Assembly: GCA_041687015.1 (NCBI GenBank)
Contig: JAWLCT010000006.1
Location: forward strand, 1 to 64,000
Length of the DNA: 64,000 nucleotides
Origin: JALOAT01 sp041687015
Lineage (GTDB): Bacteria > Pseudomonadota > Gammaproteobacteria > Thiohalomonadales > Thiohalomonadaceae
Direction of reading: 5' to 3'
The notes beneath the pieces are model-generated. The model saw nothing but the letters and a program-made list of their open reading frames with translations, ran no database searches and was not told the origin of the DNA. Shown piece by piece: positions 14,648-22,435 of this stretch (positions are counted from its first letter, which is position 1; every line of letters starts with the position of its first letter). The position numbers and the translations under genes are program-made.

Positions 14648-16008
14648 TATCGGGAACGACCGTCCTGCTCGGGAAGATGAATGCCGAGGGCCTTCATGCG
14701 ACGGTACAAGGTGCTCTTGTGGATGCCGAGTTCGAGGGCCGCGGCAGCGCGGTTATAGCGGTTGCGTACCAGCACGTCGCGTATGGAATCGGCCTCCGCC
14801 TGCTGCCGGATCGCAGCAAACTTTCCCACGGATGGGGAAACCCGTGAAGAAAATTCGGCGGGAAGATGAGGGACATCGATGCGTTCGCCGGTGCAAAGCA
14901 CGAAAGCGTGCTCGATGGCGTTTTCCAGCTCGCGGATATTGCCCGGCCAGTCGTGCGCCATCAGCCGTTCCATCGCCTCACCCGTCATAGCCCGGATGGG
15001 CTTGCGTTGGAGCTTGCCCAACCGACCGATGAAATGCTCCACCAAGAGCGGTATGTCTTCCTTGCGGGCTCTCAAAGGAGGAAGTTGAACCCGCACCACA
15101 TTGATGCGGTAAAAGAGGTCTTCCCTGAAGACGCCCTCGCTCACCAGGCTGCGCAGGTCGCGGTGGGTCGCGGCGATGATGCGCACATCGGCGTGCGATG
15201 TGCGAGTGGCACCCAGCGGCTCATAGGTCCTCTCCTGCAGTACGCGCAGCAGGCGAACCTGAAGTGACGGACTCACTTCGCCGATTTCGTCCAGAAACAG
15301 CGTGCCACCTTCGGCCAGGGCAAAACGACCAGGCTTGTCGCGTGTCGCCCCCGTGAAGGCGCCGGCCTTGTAACCAAACAGCTCCGATTCGAGCAGGCTA
15401 TCCGGCAGCGCACCGCAATTCACTGCAATGAACGGTTTGTCGCGCCGTGTGCCCTCGGTATGGATCGCGCGGGCAAGCAATTCCTTACCCGTCCCTGTCT
15501 CACCTTCAATCAGCACGGTACTGGTGGTCGCCGCCAGGGTCGGCAATATCTCGAATACCCTGCGCATGGCCGCGCTGTGGCTGATCAGGTTTCCGATGCG
15601 AAAGCGCCCATCGAGCGCCTCGCGCAACGCCTCCACTTCGCTGAGATCGCGAAAGGTCTCCGCGCCACCCATCACCCGACCGTCGACATCCCGCATGACC
15701 GCGGTGGAAACGCTGATCGGGATGCGTTTCCCGGTACTGTCGACGATGTAGCCTGCTCGACCGATGACGGGTTTGCCGGTTTTCAGCGTCTGGCGCAAGG
15801 CACAGTCGTCGCCGCACATGCTGGAGCGGAAGACCTCCGAGCAACGCTGGCCCAGCGCCTGATCGCGAGTGATCCCGGTAATCGCCTCGGCCGCGCGGTT
15901 GAAGGAGGTTATCCGCCAGTCGTGGTCGACGGTGAAGACGCCGTCAGAAATGCTTTCGAGTATCGCCTCGGTCGGCGCAAGGGGGTTGGTTTCAGAGCGA
16001 CGCATCAC
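14647..16008 (-). CDS. Sigma-54-dependent activator (PAS-AAA+-Fis)
   Basis: 453 residues. An N-terminal PAS domain (about 12-125) is followed by the AAA+ core and a Fis-type helix-turn-helix. The AAA+ core has Walker A GETGTGKE at 169-176, GAFTGA at 216-221 for contact with sigma-54, Walker B GGTLFLDEIGE and an R-finger region. The HTH is NRAAAALELGIHKSTLYRRMKALG, about 418-441. The PAS domain carries a cysteine cluster C56, C65, C69 (QRCSEVFRSSMCGDDCALRQ), which suggests redox or Fe-S sensing rather than phosphorylation. No receiver domain is present. It likely controls the -24/-12 promoter just downstream, and perhaps those at 7.7-7.9 kb and 2.1-2.5 kb. The known parallel is the ORP cluster of Desulfovibrio, which is controlled by sigma-54 and a linked activator. 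Confidence 0.93.
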   Translation of the reverse strand: MMRRSETNPLAPTEAILESISDGVFTVDHDWRITSFNRAAEAITGITRDQALGQRCSEVFRSSMCGDDCALRQTLKTGKPVIGRAGYIVDSTGKRIPISVSTAVMRDVDGRVMGGAETFRDLSEVEALREALDGRFRIGNLISHSAAMRRVFEILPTLAATTSTVLIEGETGTGKELLARAIHTEGTRRDKPFIAVNCGALPDSLLESELFGYKAGAFTGATRDKPGRFALAEGGTLFLDEIGEVSPSLQVRLLRVLQERTYEPLGATRTSHADVRIIAATHRDLRSLVSEGVFREDLFYRINVVRVQLPPLRARKEDIPLLVEHFIGRLGKLQRKPIRAMTGEAMERLMAHDWPGNIRELENAIEHAFVLCTGERIDVPHLPAEFSSRVSPSVGKFAAIRQQAEADSIRDVLVRNRYNRAAAALELGIHKSTLYRRMKALGIHLPEQDGRSR

Positions 16009-16065
16009 ATCCCTTTGACAGCGCAGCCCGGGAAATTACGCCCCACCAACCTCCGCACACGCCGG

Positions 16066-16245
16066 TCAGGGTGATTTCCGACGCCCCAGATACTCGGGCA
16101 GGGCGAGCCATACGAGCCCGGCGATGAACAGCGGGAAGCCGACCAGGTCGCTCATTCCGCCTCCGACCATGCTGCTCGAAAGCATCACCAGCAAACCGAA
16201 GCCGATCAGCACACCGGGCACGGCACGATTGATGATTCGTTTCAT
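16066..16245 (-). CDS. Small membrane protein (59 aa)
   Basis: Starts MKRIINRAVPGVLIGFGLLVMLSS and ends FIAGLVWLALPEYLGRRKSP. It has two hydrophobic segments joined by a glycine-rich turn (SSSMVGGGMSDLVG). The ribosome binding site AGGGGA lies before the ATG at 16245. It sits 57 nt upstream of the activator gene on the same strand and could be co-transcribed with it. I do not recognise the family. Confidence 0.65.
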   Translation of the reverse strand: MKRIINRAVPGVLIGFGLLVMLSSSMVGGGMSDLVGFPLFIAGLVWLALPEYLGRRKSP

Positions 16246-16401
16246 GGGAATCCCCTGTTGGTCCGTTTTGCCAGATTACATCGCGCCGCGGATGGTACGG
16301 ATGACAATTCGCAATTTCGGGACTTCGCCTGCAGATTTTGCAGGTGTTCACCTAGCGCTTGTGTGGGAACTTCCCCCACTTTCGGCGCTGCCTCGTGAGA
16401 A

Positions 16402-16438
16402 ATAGGCATCACCTATCAACACCATCGAAACAAACGAT
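16402..16438. promoter_or_regulatory. OxyR-type operator
   Basis: Four tetramers are spaced exactly by 7: ATAG-N7-CTAT-N7-ATCG-N7-CGAT. The OxyR consensus is ATAG-N7-CTAT-N7-ATAG-N7-CTAT, so the first half is perfect and the second has two changes. It lies just upstream of TGATAAT (about 16461-16467, a good -10) and the peroxiredoxin gene. An overlapping palindrome CAAACGAT-TTC-ATCGTTTG ends at 16449. Confidence 0.68.
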
Positions 16439-16503
16439 TTCATCGTTTGATAGCCAATCCTGATAATGGACCCGTCATCGCAACCCACACGGAGTTTCCA
16501 ACT

Positions 16504-17160
16504 ATGTCTGACATTCGCGAAGAAGCCGTCCGCCCCGCCATGCCCCGCATCAACGAGCCGGCGCCGGCGTTCGAGGCCAAGACTACCCACGGCGTGAAGA
16601 CGTTGTCCGATTACAAGGGCAAGTGGCTGGTGCTGTTCTCCCACCCGGCCGACTTCACGCCCGTGTGCACCACCGAATTCATGGCCTTTGCCAAGGCTTA
16701 CCCCGAATTCCAGGCGGTCAATACGGAACTGCTCGGTCTGTCCATCGACAGCAACTACGCGCATCTTGCCTGGGTGCGCAACATCAAGGACAAATTCGGT
16801 GTCGAGATCCCCTTCCCGATCATCGAAGACCTCTCCATGCGCGTGGCCAATGCCTACGGCATGATTCAGCCGGGTGCCTCCGACACCTCGGCCGTGCGCG
16901 CCACCTTCGTCATCGACCCCAACGGTGTGCTGCGCGCCATGGTGTACTACCCCATGAGCAACGGCCGTTCCATCCCGGAATTCCTGCGCCTGGTGAAGGC
17001 ACTGCAGATCTCGGACGCCCACAAGGTCGCCACGCCCGAAGGCTGGCTGCCGGGTGACAAGGTCATCGTGCCCCCGCCCGATAGCGTTGCCGGCGCCGAG
17101 GCCCGCCTGAATGAAGGTCACGAGTGCGTCGACTGGTATTTCTGCAAGAAGGCCCTGTAG
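16504..17160 (+). CDS. 1-Cys/Prx6-type peroxiredoxin
   Basis: 218 residues. Reduces hydrogen peroxide and organic peroxides in the cytoplasm. The peroxidatic site is PADFTPVCTTEF with C55, and the conserved VRATFVIDP and YYPMSNGRSIPEFLR segments follow. The C-terminal extension with GWLPGD and HECVDWYFC (C208, C214) is typical of the Prx6-like/archaeal long form. There the C-terminal cysteines resolve the sulfenic acid, so it is probably not a strict 1-Cys enzyme. The start is preceded by CGGAG. An OxyR-like operator upstream suggests peroxide induction. It ends in a strong terminator and stands alone. Confidence 0.92.
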   Translation: MSDIREEAVRPAMPRINEPAPAFEAKTTHGVKTLSDYKGKWLVLFSHPADFTPVCTTEFMAFAKAYPEFQAVNTELLGLSIDSNYAHLAWVRNIKDKFGVEIPFPIIEDLSMRVANAYGMIQPGASDTSAVRATFVIDPNGVLRAMVYYPMSNGRSIPEFLRLVKALQISDAHKVATPEGWLPGDKVIVPPPDSVAGAEARLNEGHECVDWYFCKKAL

Positions 17161-17173
17161 ACCCAAACGTTCC

Positions 17174-17206
17174 GGCCGGGCCGCTGAGCGGCCCGGCCTC
17201 CGTTTT
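17174..17206 (+). terminator. Intrinsic terminator of the peroxiredoxin gene
   Basis: A perfect 11-bp stem GGCCGGGCCGC / GCGGCCCGGCC with a 3-nt loop TGA is followed by TCCGTTTT. Confidence 0.85.
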
Positions 17207-17227
17207 AAACGTCACGAGAGGTAAGCC

Positions 17228-17647
17228 ATGTTCAAGACCCTGGCCAGCTTTGCGCTGGCTGCGACACTGGCCGGAACGGCCACGGCTGCAGAGCTGGAGG
17301 TCCGTTTGGCCAACGTCGCTCACGAGCGCGGCAGTATCCGGATCTGCCTGTACAACGGTCCGGAAGGTTTCCGTCACGAGGAGAAGAGTCTGCAGGTGCT
17401 CGAGCATGCGGCAACGCCAGGGACGATCACAGCCCGGTTCGAAAACCTGACTGCGGGTCGCTACGCCATCATCGCCTACCACGATGAAAACGGCGACGGC
17501 ACCCTCAACCGTTTCCTTGGCATGGTGCCCACCGAAGGTTACGGCCTCAGCAACAACCCGGAAGTGATGGGCCCGCCGGCTTTCGAGCAGGCCGCCTTCG
17601 ACGTCCCCGACGAAGGCACCGCTACCCGTATCGAGTTGAAGTACTGA
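17228..17647 (+). CDS. DUF2141 secreted protein
   Basis: 139 residues with a cleavable signal peptide (hydrophobic LASFALAATLAGTATAA, cut near A20). The mature part has GSIRICLYNGPEGF, GRYAIIAYHDENGDGTLN and GYGLSNNPE. These are the hallmark segments of DUF2141, a beta-sandwich domain of unknown function found in periplasmic proteins. DENGDG resembles a calcium-binding loop, so metal binding is possible. A good GAGAGG ribosome binding site precedes the ATG. It is about 70 nt upstream of the persulfide dioxygenase gene on the same strand and may be co-transcribed. Confidence 0.85.
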   Translation: MFKTLASFALAATLAGTATAAELEVRLANVAHERGSIRICLYNGPEGFRHEEKSLQVLEHAATPGTITARFENLTAGRYAIIAYHDENGDGTLNRFLGMVPTEGYGLSNNPEVMGPPAFEQAAFDVPDEGTATRIELKY

Positions 17648-17715
17648 GTTCAAACAAGAAAATGCATCCGAGAGAGGTGAACAACGTCACAGCCATCAAT
17701 CCAGAGGAGACAGAC

Positions 17716-18405
17716 ATGATTCACTTCAGGCAGCTGTTTGACGAAACGAGTTCAACCTACACCTATCTGCTGGGTGATCCCGTCACGGGCGATGCGGTGC
17801 TGATCGATCCGGTGCAGGAACAGGTCGACCGGGACCTTCAGGTGCTTGCCCAGTCCGGGCTTCAGCTGCGCTATGTCCTGGAGACCCATGCCCATGCCGA
17901 TCACATCACCGGCGCCGCCGCCCTGCGCGAGCGCACCGAGGCACGCATTGCCGTGGGTGCAGAGTGCAACGTGGCCTGTGCCGACCAACAACTGAGTGAC
18001 GGCGACATCATCGTATTCGGTAACGAAATCATCCATGTCATGGCCACGCCAGGCCATACGCCGGGGAGTGTCACCTTCCAATGGCGCGACCGGGTATTCA
18101 CCGGGGATACGCTGCTCATCGCTGCGTGCGGCCGGACCGACTTCCAGCACGGTGATGCGAACGCCCAATACGACAGCTTGCAACGGCTCATGACCCTCAG
18201 GGATGACGTTCTGGTTTATCCGGGCCACGACTACAAGGGACGCACGGTCAGCAGTATCGGGGAAGAGCGTCGCACCAACCCCTATATCGTCGACAAGACG
18301 CGCGCACAGTTCGTCGAACTGATGGCCAATCTGAATTTGGCGCGCCCACGCCTCATCGACATCGCCGTGCCCGCAAACCGCCGCTGCGGTATGGCTTCCG
18401 CCTGA
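17716..18405 (+). CDS. Persulfide dioxygenase (ETHE1-type MBL protein)
   Basis: 229 residues. Oxidises glutathione persulfide to sulfite with O2, using a mononuclear iron. Iron ligands and second-sphere residues of the ETHE1/SdoA group are visible: THAHADH (H58, H60, D62, H63), TPGHTPGS (H114), TGDTLLI (D131), GRTDFQHG and YPGHDYKG. The first residues (FDETSSTYTYLLGD, AVLIDPV) are also typical. The start at 17716 is chosen over 17662 because AGGAG lies 7-8 nt upstream and the homologous region starts here. With SQR and GshA in the same window it completes a sulfide-to-persulfide-to-sulfite route. Confidence 0.93.
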   Translation: MIHFRQLFDETSSTYTYLLGDPVTGDAVLIDPVQEQVDRDLQVLAQSGLQLRYVLETHAHADHITGAAALRERTEARIAVGAECNVACADQQLSDGDIIVFGNEIIHVMATPGHTPGSVTFQWRDRVFTGDTLLIAACGRTDFQHGDANAQYDSLQRLMTLRDDVLVYPGHDYKGRTVSSIGEERRTNPYIVDKTRAQFVELMANLNLARPRLIDIAVPANRRCGMASA

Positions 18406-18411
18406 AACCGA

Positions 18412-18441
18412 CGCCCCCTGGCATGTGTCTGCCGGGGGGCG
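18412..18441 (+). terminator. Hairpin after the persulfide dioxygenase gene
   Basis: CGCCCCCTGGCA and TGCCGGGGGGCG can pair around TGTGTC with one mismatch, starting 7 nt after the stop codon. No T run follows, so Rho help may be needed. Confidence 0.55.
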
Positions 18442-18577
18442 CCCGTAAAGCGCAAATCACCCTTCCACGCCCGCTTCATTCTGTTATGTTATCGGCCCGC
18501 TGGGCACCTCGGTTGCCATGGCCTCGGCCGGCAGGATCGCCCTGCCACTTGCTCGCACCGCCTTGAGGAACACACTG

Positions 18578-19312
18578 ATGCTGTGGGTCATCGGATTCAG
18601 CCTGATTACCATCGCCGGCGCCGTCGCGGGTGCCGGACTCATGCTTTTGTTTCCGGACCGCATGCGCCGCACACTGATACCCTGCTTTATTAGCTACTCC
18701 ACCGGTACCCTGCTCGGTGCCGCCTTCCTCGGCATGATACCGACGGGTCTGAAAACCGTCCCCGCCATGATCATCATGGGCATGGTACTCGCGGGTATTG
18801 TGCTGTTCTTCATTCTGGAAAAAGTCGTCATCTGGCGCCACTGTCACGACGAGACTTGCCATGCCCACGGCAGGGCGGGTCCATTGATTCTGGTGGGCGA
18901 TGCCTTTCACAACTTCGTGGACGGTGCGGTCATCGCCGCAGCCTTCCTGACCTCCGTGCCCCTCGGCATCGCCGCGGCGCTGGCTGTCATCGCCCATGAG
19001 ATACCGCAGGAAGTCGGTGACTTCGCCATCCTGCTCGACAGCGGCTACTCACGCCTGCGGGCATTGGCCCTGAATACGCTCTCCGCCACGGCGATGCTCC
19101 CGGGCGGTGTGCTCGCCTATTTCTGGTTGGCAGAGACGCGCGGCGCGATTCCCTACATCCTGGCCCTGTCGGCGGCCAGTTTCATCTACATCGCCATCGC
19201 CGACCTCATCCCAAGCCTGCACCGTCACACCTCGGTGAAAGCCGCCGTGCGACAAATCGTGCTCATCCTCGCCGGCATCGGCACCATCGCCCTGTTCCGC
19301 TTCAGCCACTGA
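18578..19312 (+). CDS. ZIP-family divalent metal transporter
   Basis: 244 residues with about eight hydrophobic segments. The metal-site helices carry the ZIP signatures: HNFVDGAVIAAAF in TM4 and HEIPQEVGDFAIL in TM5. A His/Cys-rich cytoplasmic loop lies between TM3 and TM4 (RHCHDETCHAHG). It moves zinc or another divalent cation across the inner membrane. The start at 18578 is preferred because GAGG sits 8 nt upstream and the first membrane helix begins there; the ATG at 18518 lacks a ribosome binding site. It is convergent with the chemoreceptor gene, with only 11 nt between the stops. Confidence 0.9.
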   Translation: MLWVIGFSLITIAGAVAGAGLMLLFPDRMRRTLIPCFISYSTGTLLGAAFLGMIPTGLKTVPAMIIMGMVLAGIVLFFILEKVVIWRHCHDETCHAHGRAGPLILVGDAFHNFVDGAVIAAAFLTSVPLGIAAALAVIAHEIPQEVGDFAILLDSGYSRLRALALNTLSATAMLPGGVLAYFWLAETRGAIPYILALSAASFIYIAIADLIPSLHRHTSVKAAVRQIVLILAGIGTIALFRFSH

Positions 19313-19323
19313 CGACGGGGCGC

Positions 19324-20949
19324 TCAGACGCGGAAATTGTCCTCGATGGATTGCAGCTCACCGGCCAGTTGCGCCAAATTGCCCGATGCCTCCGCGAGCT
19401 GACGGGCACTCTGAAAGACGTCGTCGGCGATGAGACGGATACTGTGAATGTTCTTGCTGATATCCTCCGCCACGGCGCTCTGTTCTTCCGTTGCACTCGC
19501 CACCTGGGTGGTCATTTCCGAAATGGTGCTCACGCGCCCGGCGATGCTGTTGAGTGCGGCATCAGTGGCCTGTGACTTCGTCACGGTCGCCTCCGCCTGG
19601 CTACGCCCACGCTCCATAATCGATACCGACTGCCGTGCCTTGGCCTGGAGACGCTCGATCATTTCCTTGATCTCCTGGGTCGATTCGCGTGTGCGCACGG
19701 CGAGGGTGCGTACCTCGTCGGCCACCACCGCGAATCCCCTTCCCTGCTCACCGGCCCGGGCCGCCTCGATGGCGGCGTTCAAGGCGAGCAGATTCGTTTG
19801 TTCGGAGATGCCCTGAATCACGTCCAGCACGGCGCCGATGGACTCGCTCTCCCGCTCGAGCGCCGCAATGGCATCCGCCGCGGATTGCACCTCGCGTGCG
19901 GTCGCCCGCACCATGTTGATGGCGTCCTCCACGGTGTGCCGGCCGTCCTGGGCGGCGCCATCCGCTTCCTGGGCCATGGCCGCTGTCTGCCCCGTGCTGC
20001 GCGCCACTTCCTGAATCGCCGCCGACATCTCGGTGATAGCGGTCACCACCTGATCGGTTTCCTGTTGCTGGCGTTCCACGCCCTTGAGCGACGCCTCACT
20101 GGCCAGGGTCATTTGTCCGGCTGCCGAGGCGAGCTGCGCCGTGGCGCCGACCACCTGCTGCATGAGTCGCTGGATCTTCTCCACGAAGGCGTTGAATGCC
20201 CCGGCCAGCTCGGCGGTCTCATCGCGCCCGGTGGCGGCGAGGCGCCGGGTAAGGTCACCGCGCCCTTCCGCGATTTCGCGCATGCTGCGAACCACGTTGC
20301 AGAGCGCGCGCGACAGACCGCGCATCACCCATGACATCAGCGCGATGCCCGCGATCAGCGAAACCAGCGCCACCACGATGCTGCGCATGCGCACGCCGGC
20401 CGCGTCGGCAAGCACCTGGTCGCCCATGGCCTCCACCGCCTTCTGCTGATCGGCAATGAGCCCATCCAGTGCTTTGCGGATGGCCTTCCATTCCATGATT
20501 TCCTGCGCCGCGAGTAACTGATGGGCGGCGTCCGGTTGACCCTGCTCGACCCATTCCAGTGCCCGTACCCGCGTGCGCTGAACGATCTGCCATCGGTTGG
20601 CGATGTCGTCCAGGGTGGCGAGCGCAGCCCTATCCTGCGGATGGGTAAGTGCGCGCACCTGCGCCAGCAGCGCGACGAATGACTTACCCGTCTCGACCAC
20701 CACCGGACGGGATTCGGTCAGGGTGGGGTCGAAAATCTTGTTACGTACGGCAAATCCTCCAAGCAACCCACGTCCGAACATCGCATGCAATGCATCCATG
20801 CGCACGTTTTCGTGCTGCTGCAGTGTCCGAAAGTCGCCCACGGCATCATCCAGGCCTTTCAATGAAAAGGTGAGCGCAAGCAGGAACAGTACGGCGGCAG
20901 CGAAAAAGGCCGCCAGAATGCGGGTGGTGTTGCTGTAGAGGTTGAACAT
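19324..20949 (-). CDS. Methyl-accepting chemotaxis protein
   Basis: 541 residues. TM1 is at about 9-27, followed by a helical periplasmic sensor of about 165 residues resembling a four-helix bundle. TM2 is at about 190-208 and a HAMP domain follows. The long helical signalling domain has the conserved hairpin tip EQTNLLALNAAIEAARAGEQGRGFAVVADEVRTLA (given here only to mark the tip region, residues about 395-430). It relays ligand binding to CheA/CheW, neither of which is in the window. The start at 20949 has GGAAGG upstream; the ATG at 20976 does not. There is no C-terminal CheR pentapeptide. Confidence 0.93.
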   Translation of the reverse strand: MFNLYSNTTRILAAFFAAAVLFLLALTFSLKGLDDAVGDFRTLQQHENVRMDALHAMFGRGLLGGFAVRNKIFDPTLTESRPVVVETGKSFVALLAQVRALTHPQDRAALATLDDIANRWQIVQRTRVRALEWVEQGQPDAAHQLLAAQEIMEWKAIRKALDGLIADQQKAVEAMGDQVLADAAGVRMRSIVVALVSLIAGIALMSWVMRGLSRALCNVVRSMREIAEGRGDLTRRLAATGRDETAELAGAFNAFVEKIQRLMQQVVGATAQLASAAGQMTLASEASLKGVERQQQETDQVVTAITEMSAAIQEVARSTGQTAAMAQEADGAAQDGRHTVEDAINMVRATAREVQSAADAIAALERESESIGAVLDVIQGISEQTNLLALNAAIEAARAGEQGRGFAVVADEVRTLAVRTRESTQEIKEMIERLQAKARQSVSIMERGRSQAEATVTKSQATDAALNSIAGRVSTISEMTTQVASATEEQSAVAEDISKNIHSIRLIADDVFQSARQLAEASGNLAQLAGELQSIEDNFRV

Positions 20950-21114
20950 GGCGGCAGTCCTTCCGTAAGAGTCCATGCACGCGCATGGGCGGTCTGGCCG
21001 TACAGGCGCCAGGTGGCACGCTGATCGTCCACCCGGTGGTCACGGGATGCAAGGGCGTGACACGCAAACTTCCTGGACTATGTTCTCAACTAGGGGGATT
21101 ACCGGGGCGGCGGG

Positions 21115-21639
21115 ATGGAACAGATCCGCGAATTGGGCGAGGTCCTGGAGCGCGCCAACACGTTGCGTAAACGCTGCCTGGCGCGCGTTCTGCTGAGCGG
21201 GATTCTTACTTTGCACGTGGCGCCGGCCGCCTTTTTCCCGCCGGTGCCGGTGCTGTCGGCCCAGGTCCTGCTGCTCATCTTCAGCCTGGTCTTTGCCGGG
21301 GCGCTGGTGCGCTGGCGTCAGCTCCGCCTTGCCCTCGCGGGGATGGAGTTCTCCGGTTGGGCGTTCGACAACGAGGTGCAGATGCTACCCCGCCCCATCC
21401 GCAGCCTGGACGAGCACCGGCCACTGCCCGGATGGCTGGTACCCGAGGGCCATGCCCCGGCACCTGGCCCGCTCGCCGCCGCGGCCGACGATGCCGTGCG
21501 GGAATATGAATCATTGGTGCAGCGACGCAGCGAATGCGTCGCCGCACACGGTTGTGTCACGGTCTATGACGCCGTCAACCTGATCTTCGCCGCGCGCGGG
21601 CTCGCCCGCGCGGAGGGACCGCAGCGGCTTCAGCCGTGA
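21115..21639 (+). CDS. Hypothetical membrane protein
   Basis: 174 residues. An N-terminal amphipathic stretch (MEQIRELGEVLERANTLRKR) precedes two hydrophobic segments (about 25-40 and 47-63). A soluble C-terminal half of about 100 residues contains RPIRSLDEHRPLPGWLVPEG and two cysteines. I recognise no family. The ATG at 21115 follows GGGGCGGCGGG, a weak ribosome binding site. The 3' end overlaps the convergent NifX-fold gene by 10 nt. It lies alone between the chemoreceptor and the Phs operon, and its role is unknown. Confidence 0.6.
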   Translation: MEQIRELGEVLERANTLRKRCLARVLLSGILTLHVAPAAFFPPVPVLSAQVLLLIFSLVFAGALVRWRQLRLALAGMEFSGWAFDNEVQMLPRPIRSLDEHRPLPGWLVPEGHAPAPGPLAAAADDAVREYESLVQRRSECVAAHGCVTVYDAVNLIFAARGLARAEGPQRLQP

Positions 21640-22019
21640 TGGCACCCGCTACCGTGGTGATGATCGTGGTTGTGCGATGCGCGCATGTCCGGTGCCGGCA
21701 GCGGCTCACCATGCAAAATTGCACGGGCAGCCTTGAGCGGATCGCTCTCCGAAGTGACCACCACCTGGATGCCGCGTGAGGCCAGCCGGCGGGTAAAACC
21801 GAAACCACAGCTCTGGGTTATCACCACATCACTGCCGTCCACCGGATGCTCACCCGCGCCGTCGAATTCATGGAACGAAAGTTCCTTCGGCAGGTCGATG
21901 CGCTCCACTTCCACCGGTTCCCCGTTGGCGTCGGGTTCGAAAACGAGGAAGCGTCGGGTTTTGCCCGCGTGGCCGGTAATGGTCCGGAAGTTCTGGCTGG
22001 TAACTGCAACTCTCATCAT
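21630..22019 (-). CDS. NifX/NafY-fold protein with His-rich tail, copy 4
   Basis: About 129 residues starting MMRVAVTSQNFRTITGHAGKTRRFLVFE, the NifX-like opening in which GHAGKTRRF occupies the cluster-site loop. It continues DVVITQSCGFGFTRRLASRGIQVVVTSESDPLKAARAIL. The tail HNHDHHHGSGCHHG is histidine-rich and probably binds nickel, zinc or another metal. The stop of the upstream gene overlaps the first ATG (ATGATG); translation may start at either of the two ATGs, and the second has better spacing to GGAGG. It is the last gene of the torD-phsABC-DUF6858 operon, which ties a NifX-type cluster carrier to a molybdoenzyme. Confidence 0.82.
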   Translation of the reverse strand: MMRVAVTSQNFRTITGHAGKTRRFLVFEPDANGEPVEVERIDLPKELSFHEFDGAGEHPVDGSDVVITQSCGFGFTRRLASRGIQVVVTSESDPLKAARAILHGEPLPAPDMRASHNHDHHHGSGCHHG

Positions 22020-22408
22020 CGTTCCTCCGCGAGTGACGCCACCCACCGTGCCACGATTTCTCCCGCATCAGCGACCGGCGTTTCCAGGAAATTGACTATG
22101 AATCGGTCATTCAACTCAGTAACAGCAATGGCGCGTGGCCGCAGCGCCATTGCCACCGGGCCCGGGAGGGTCAGCCCGAGACAAAACACCACGTGCCTGG
22201 CAGCCACCACCTCCGGGGCAATGTCGCCGCCCACCTCCCAGGTGTGCTCCAGGTGATCGAACACGGCGATGAGGCGCGCCTTCGGGTGTTCCTCGATGCG
22301 GCGCAGGATCGCTTCCACCACGTCGTCCGCGTCCGCGTACAGGCCGGGCTTTGTGATCTCGATGCTGCATACCGTATACGTTCCTTCGACTTCACTCCTG
22401 TTCAGCAT
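22016..22408 (-). CDS. Small conserved protein, DUF6858-like, paralogue 2
   Basis: 130 residues, the same length as its paralogue at 7233-7625. It shares EEHPKARLIAVFDHLEHT, VFCLGLTLPGPVAMALRPRAIAVTE and VNFLETPVADA. No signal peptide, membrane segment or catalytic motif is visible. It is 27 nt downstream of phsC and overlaps the next NifX-fold gene by 4 nt, so it is part of the molybdoenzyme operon. The ribosome binding site GGGGAGG precedes ATG at 22408. Function is unknown. Two copies, each beside NifX-fold or MBL genes, suggest a role in the same metal-cluster or sulfur process. Confidence 0.8.
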   Translation of the reverse strand: MLNRSEVEGTYTVCSIEITKPGLYADADDVVEAILRRIEEHPKARLIAVFDHLEHTWEVGGDIAPEVVAARHVVFCLGLTLPGPVAMALRPRAIAVTELNDRFIVNFLETPVADAGEIVARWVASLAEER

Positions 22409-22435
22409 GTGGCCTCCCCTGCGCCGTGCGCTGCT

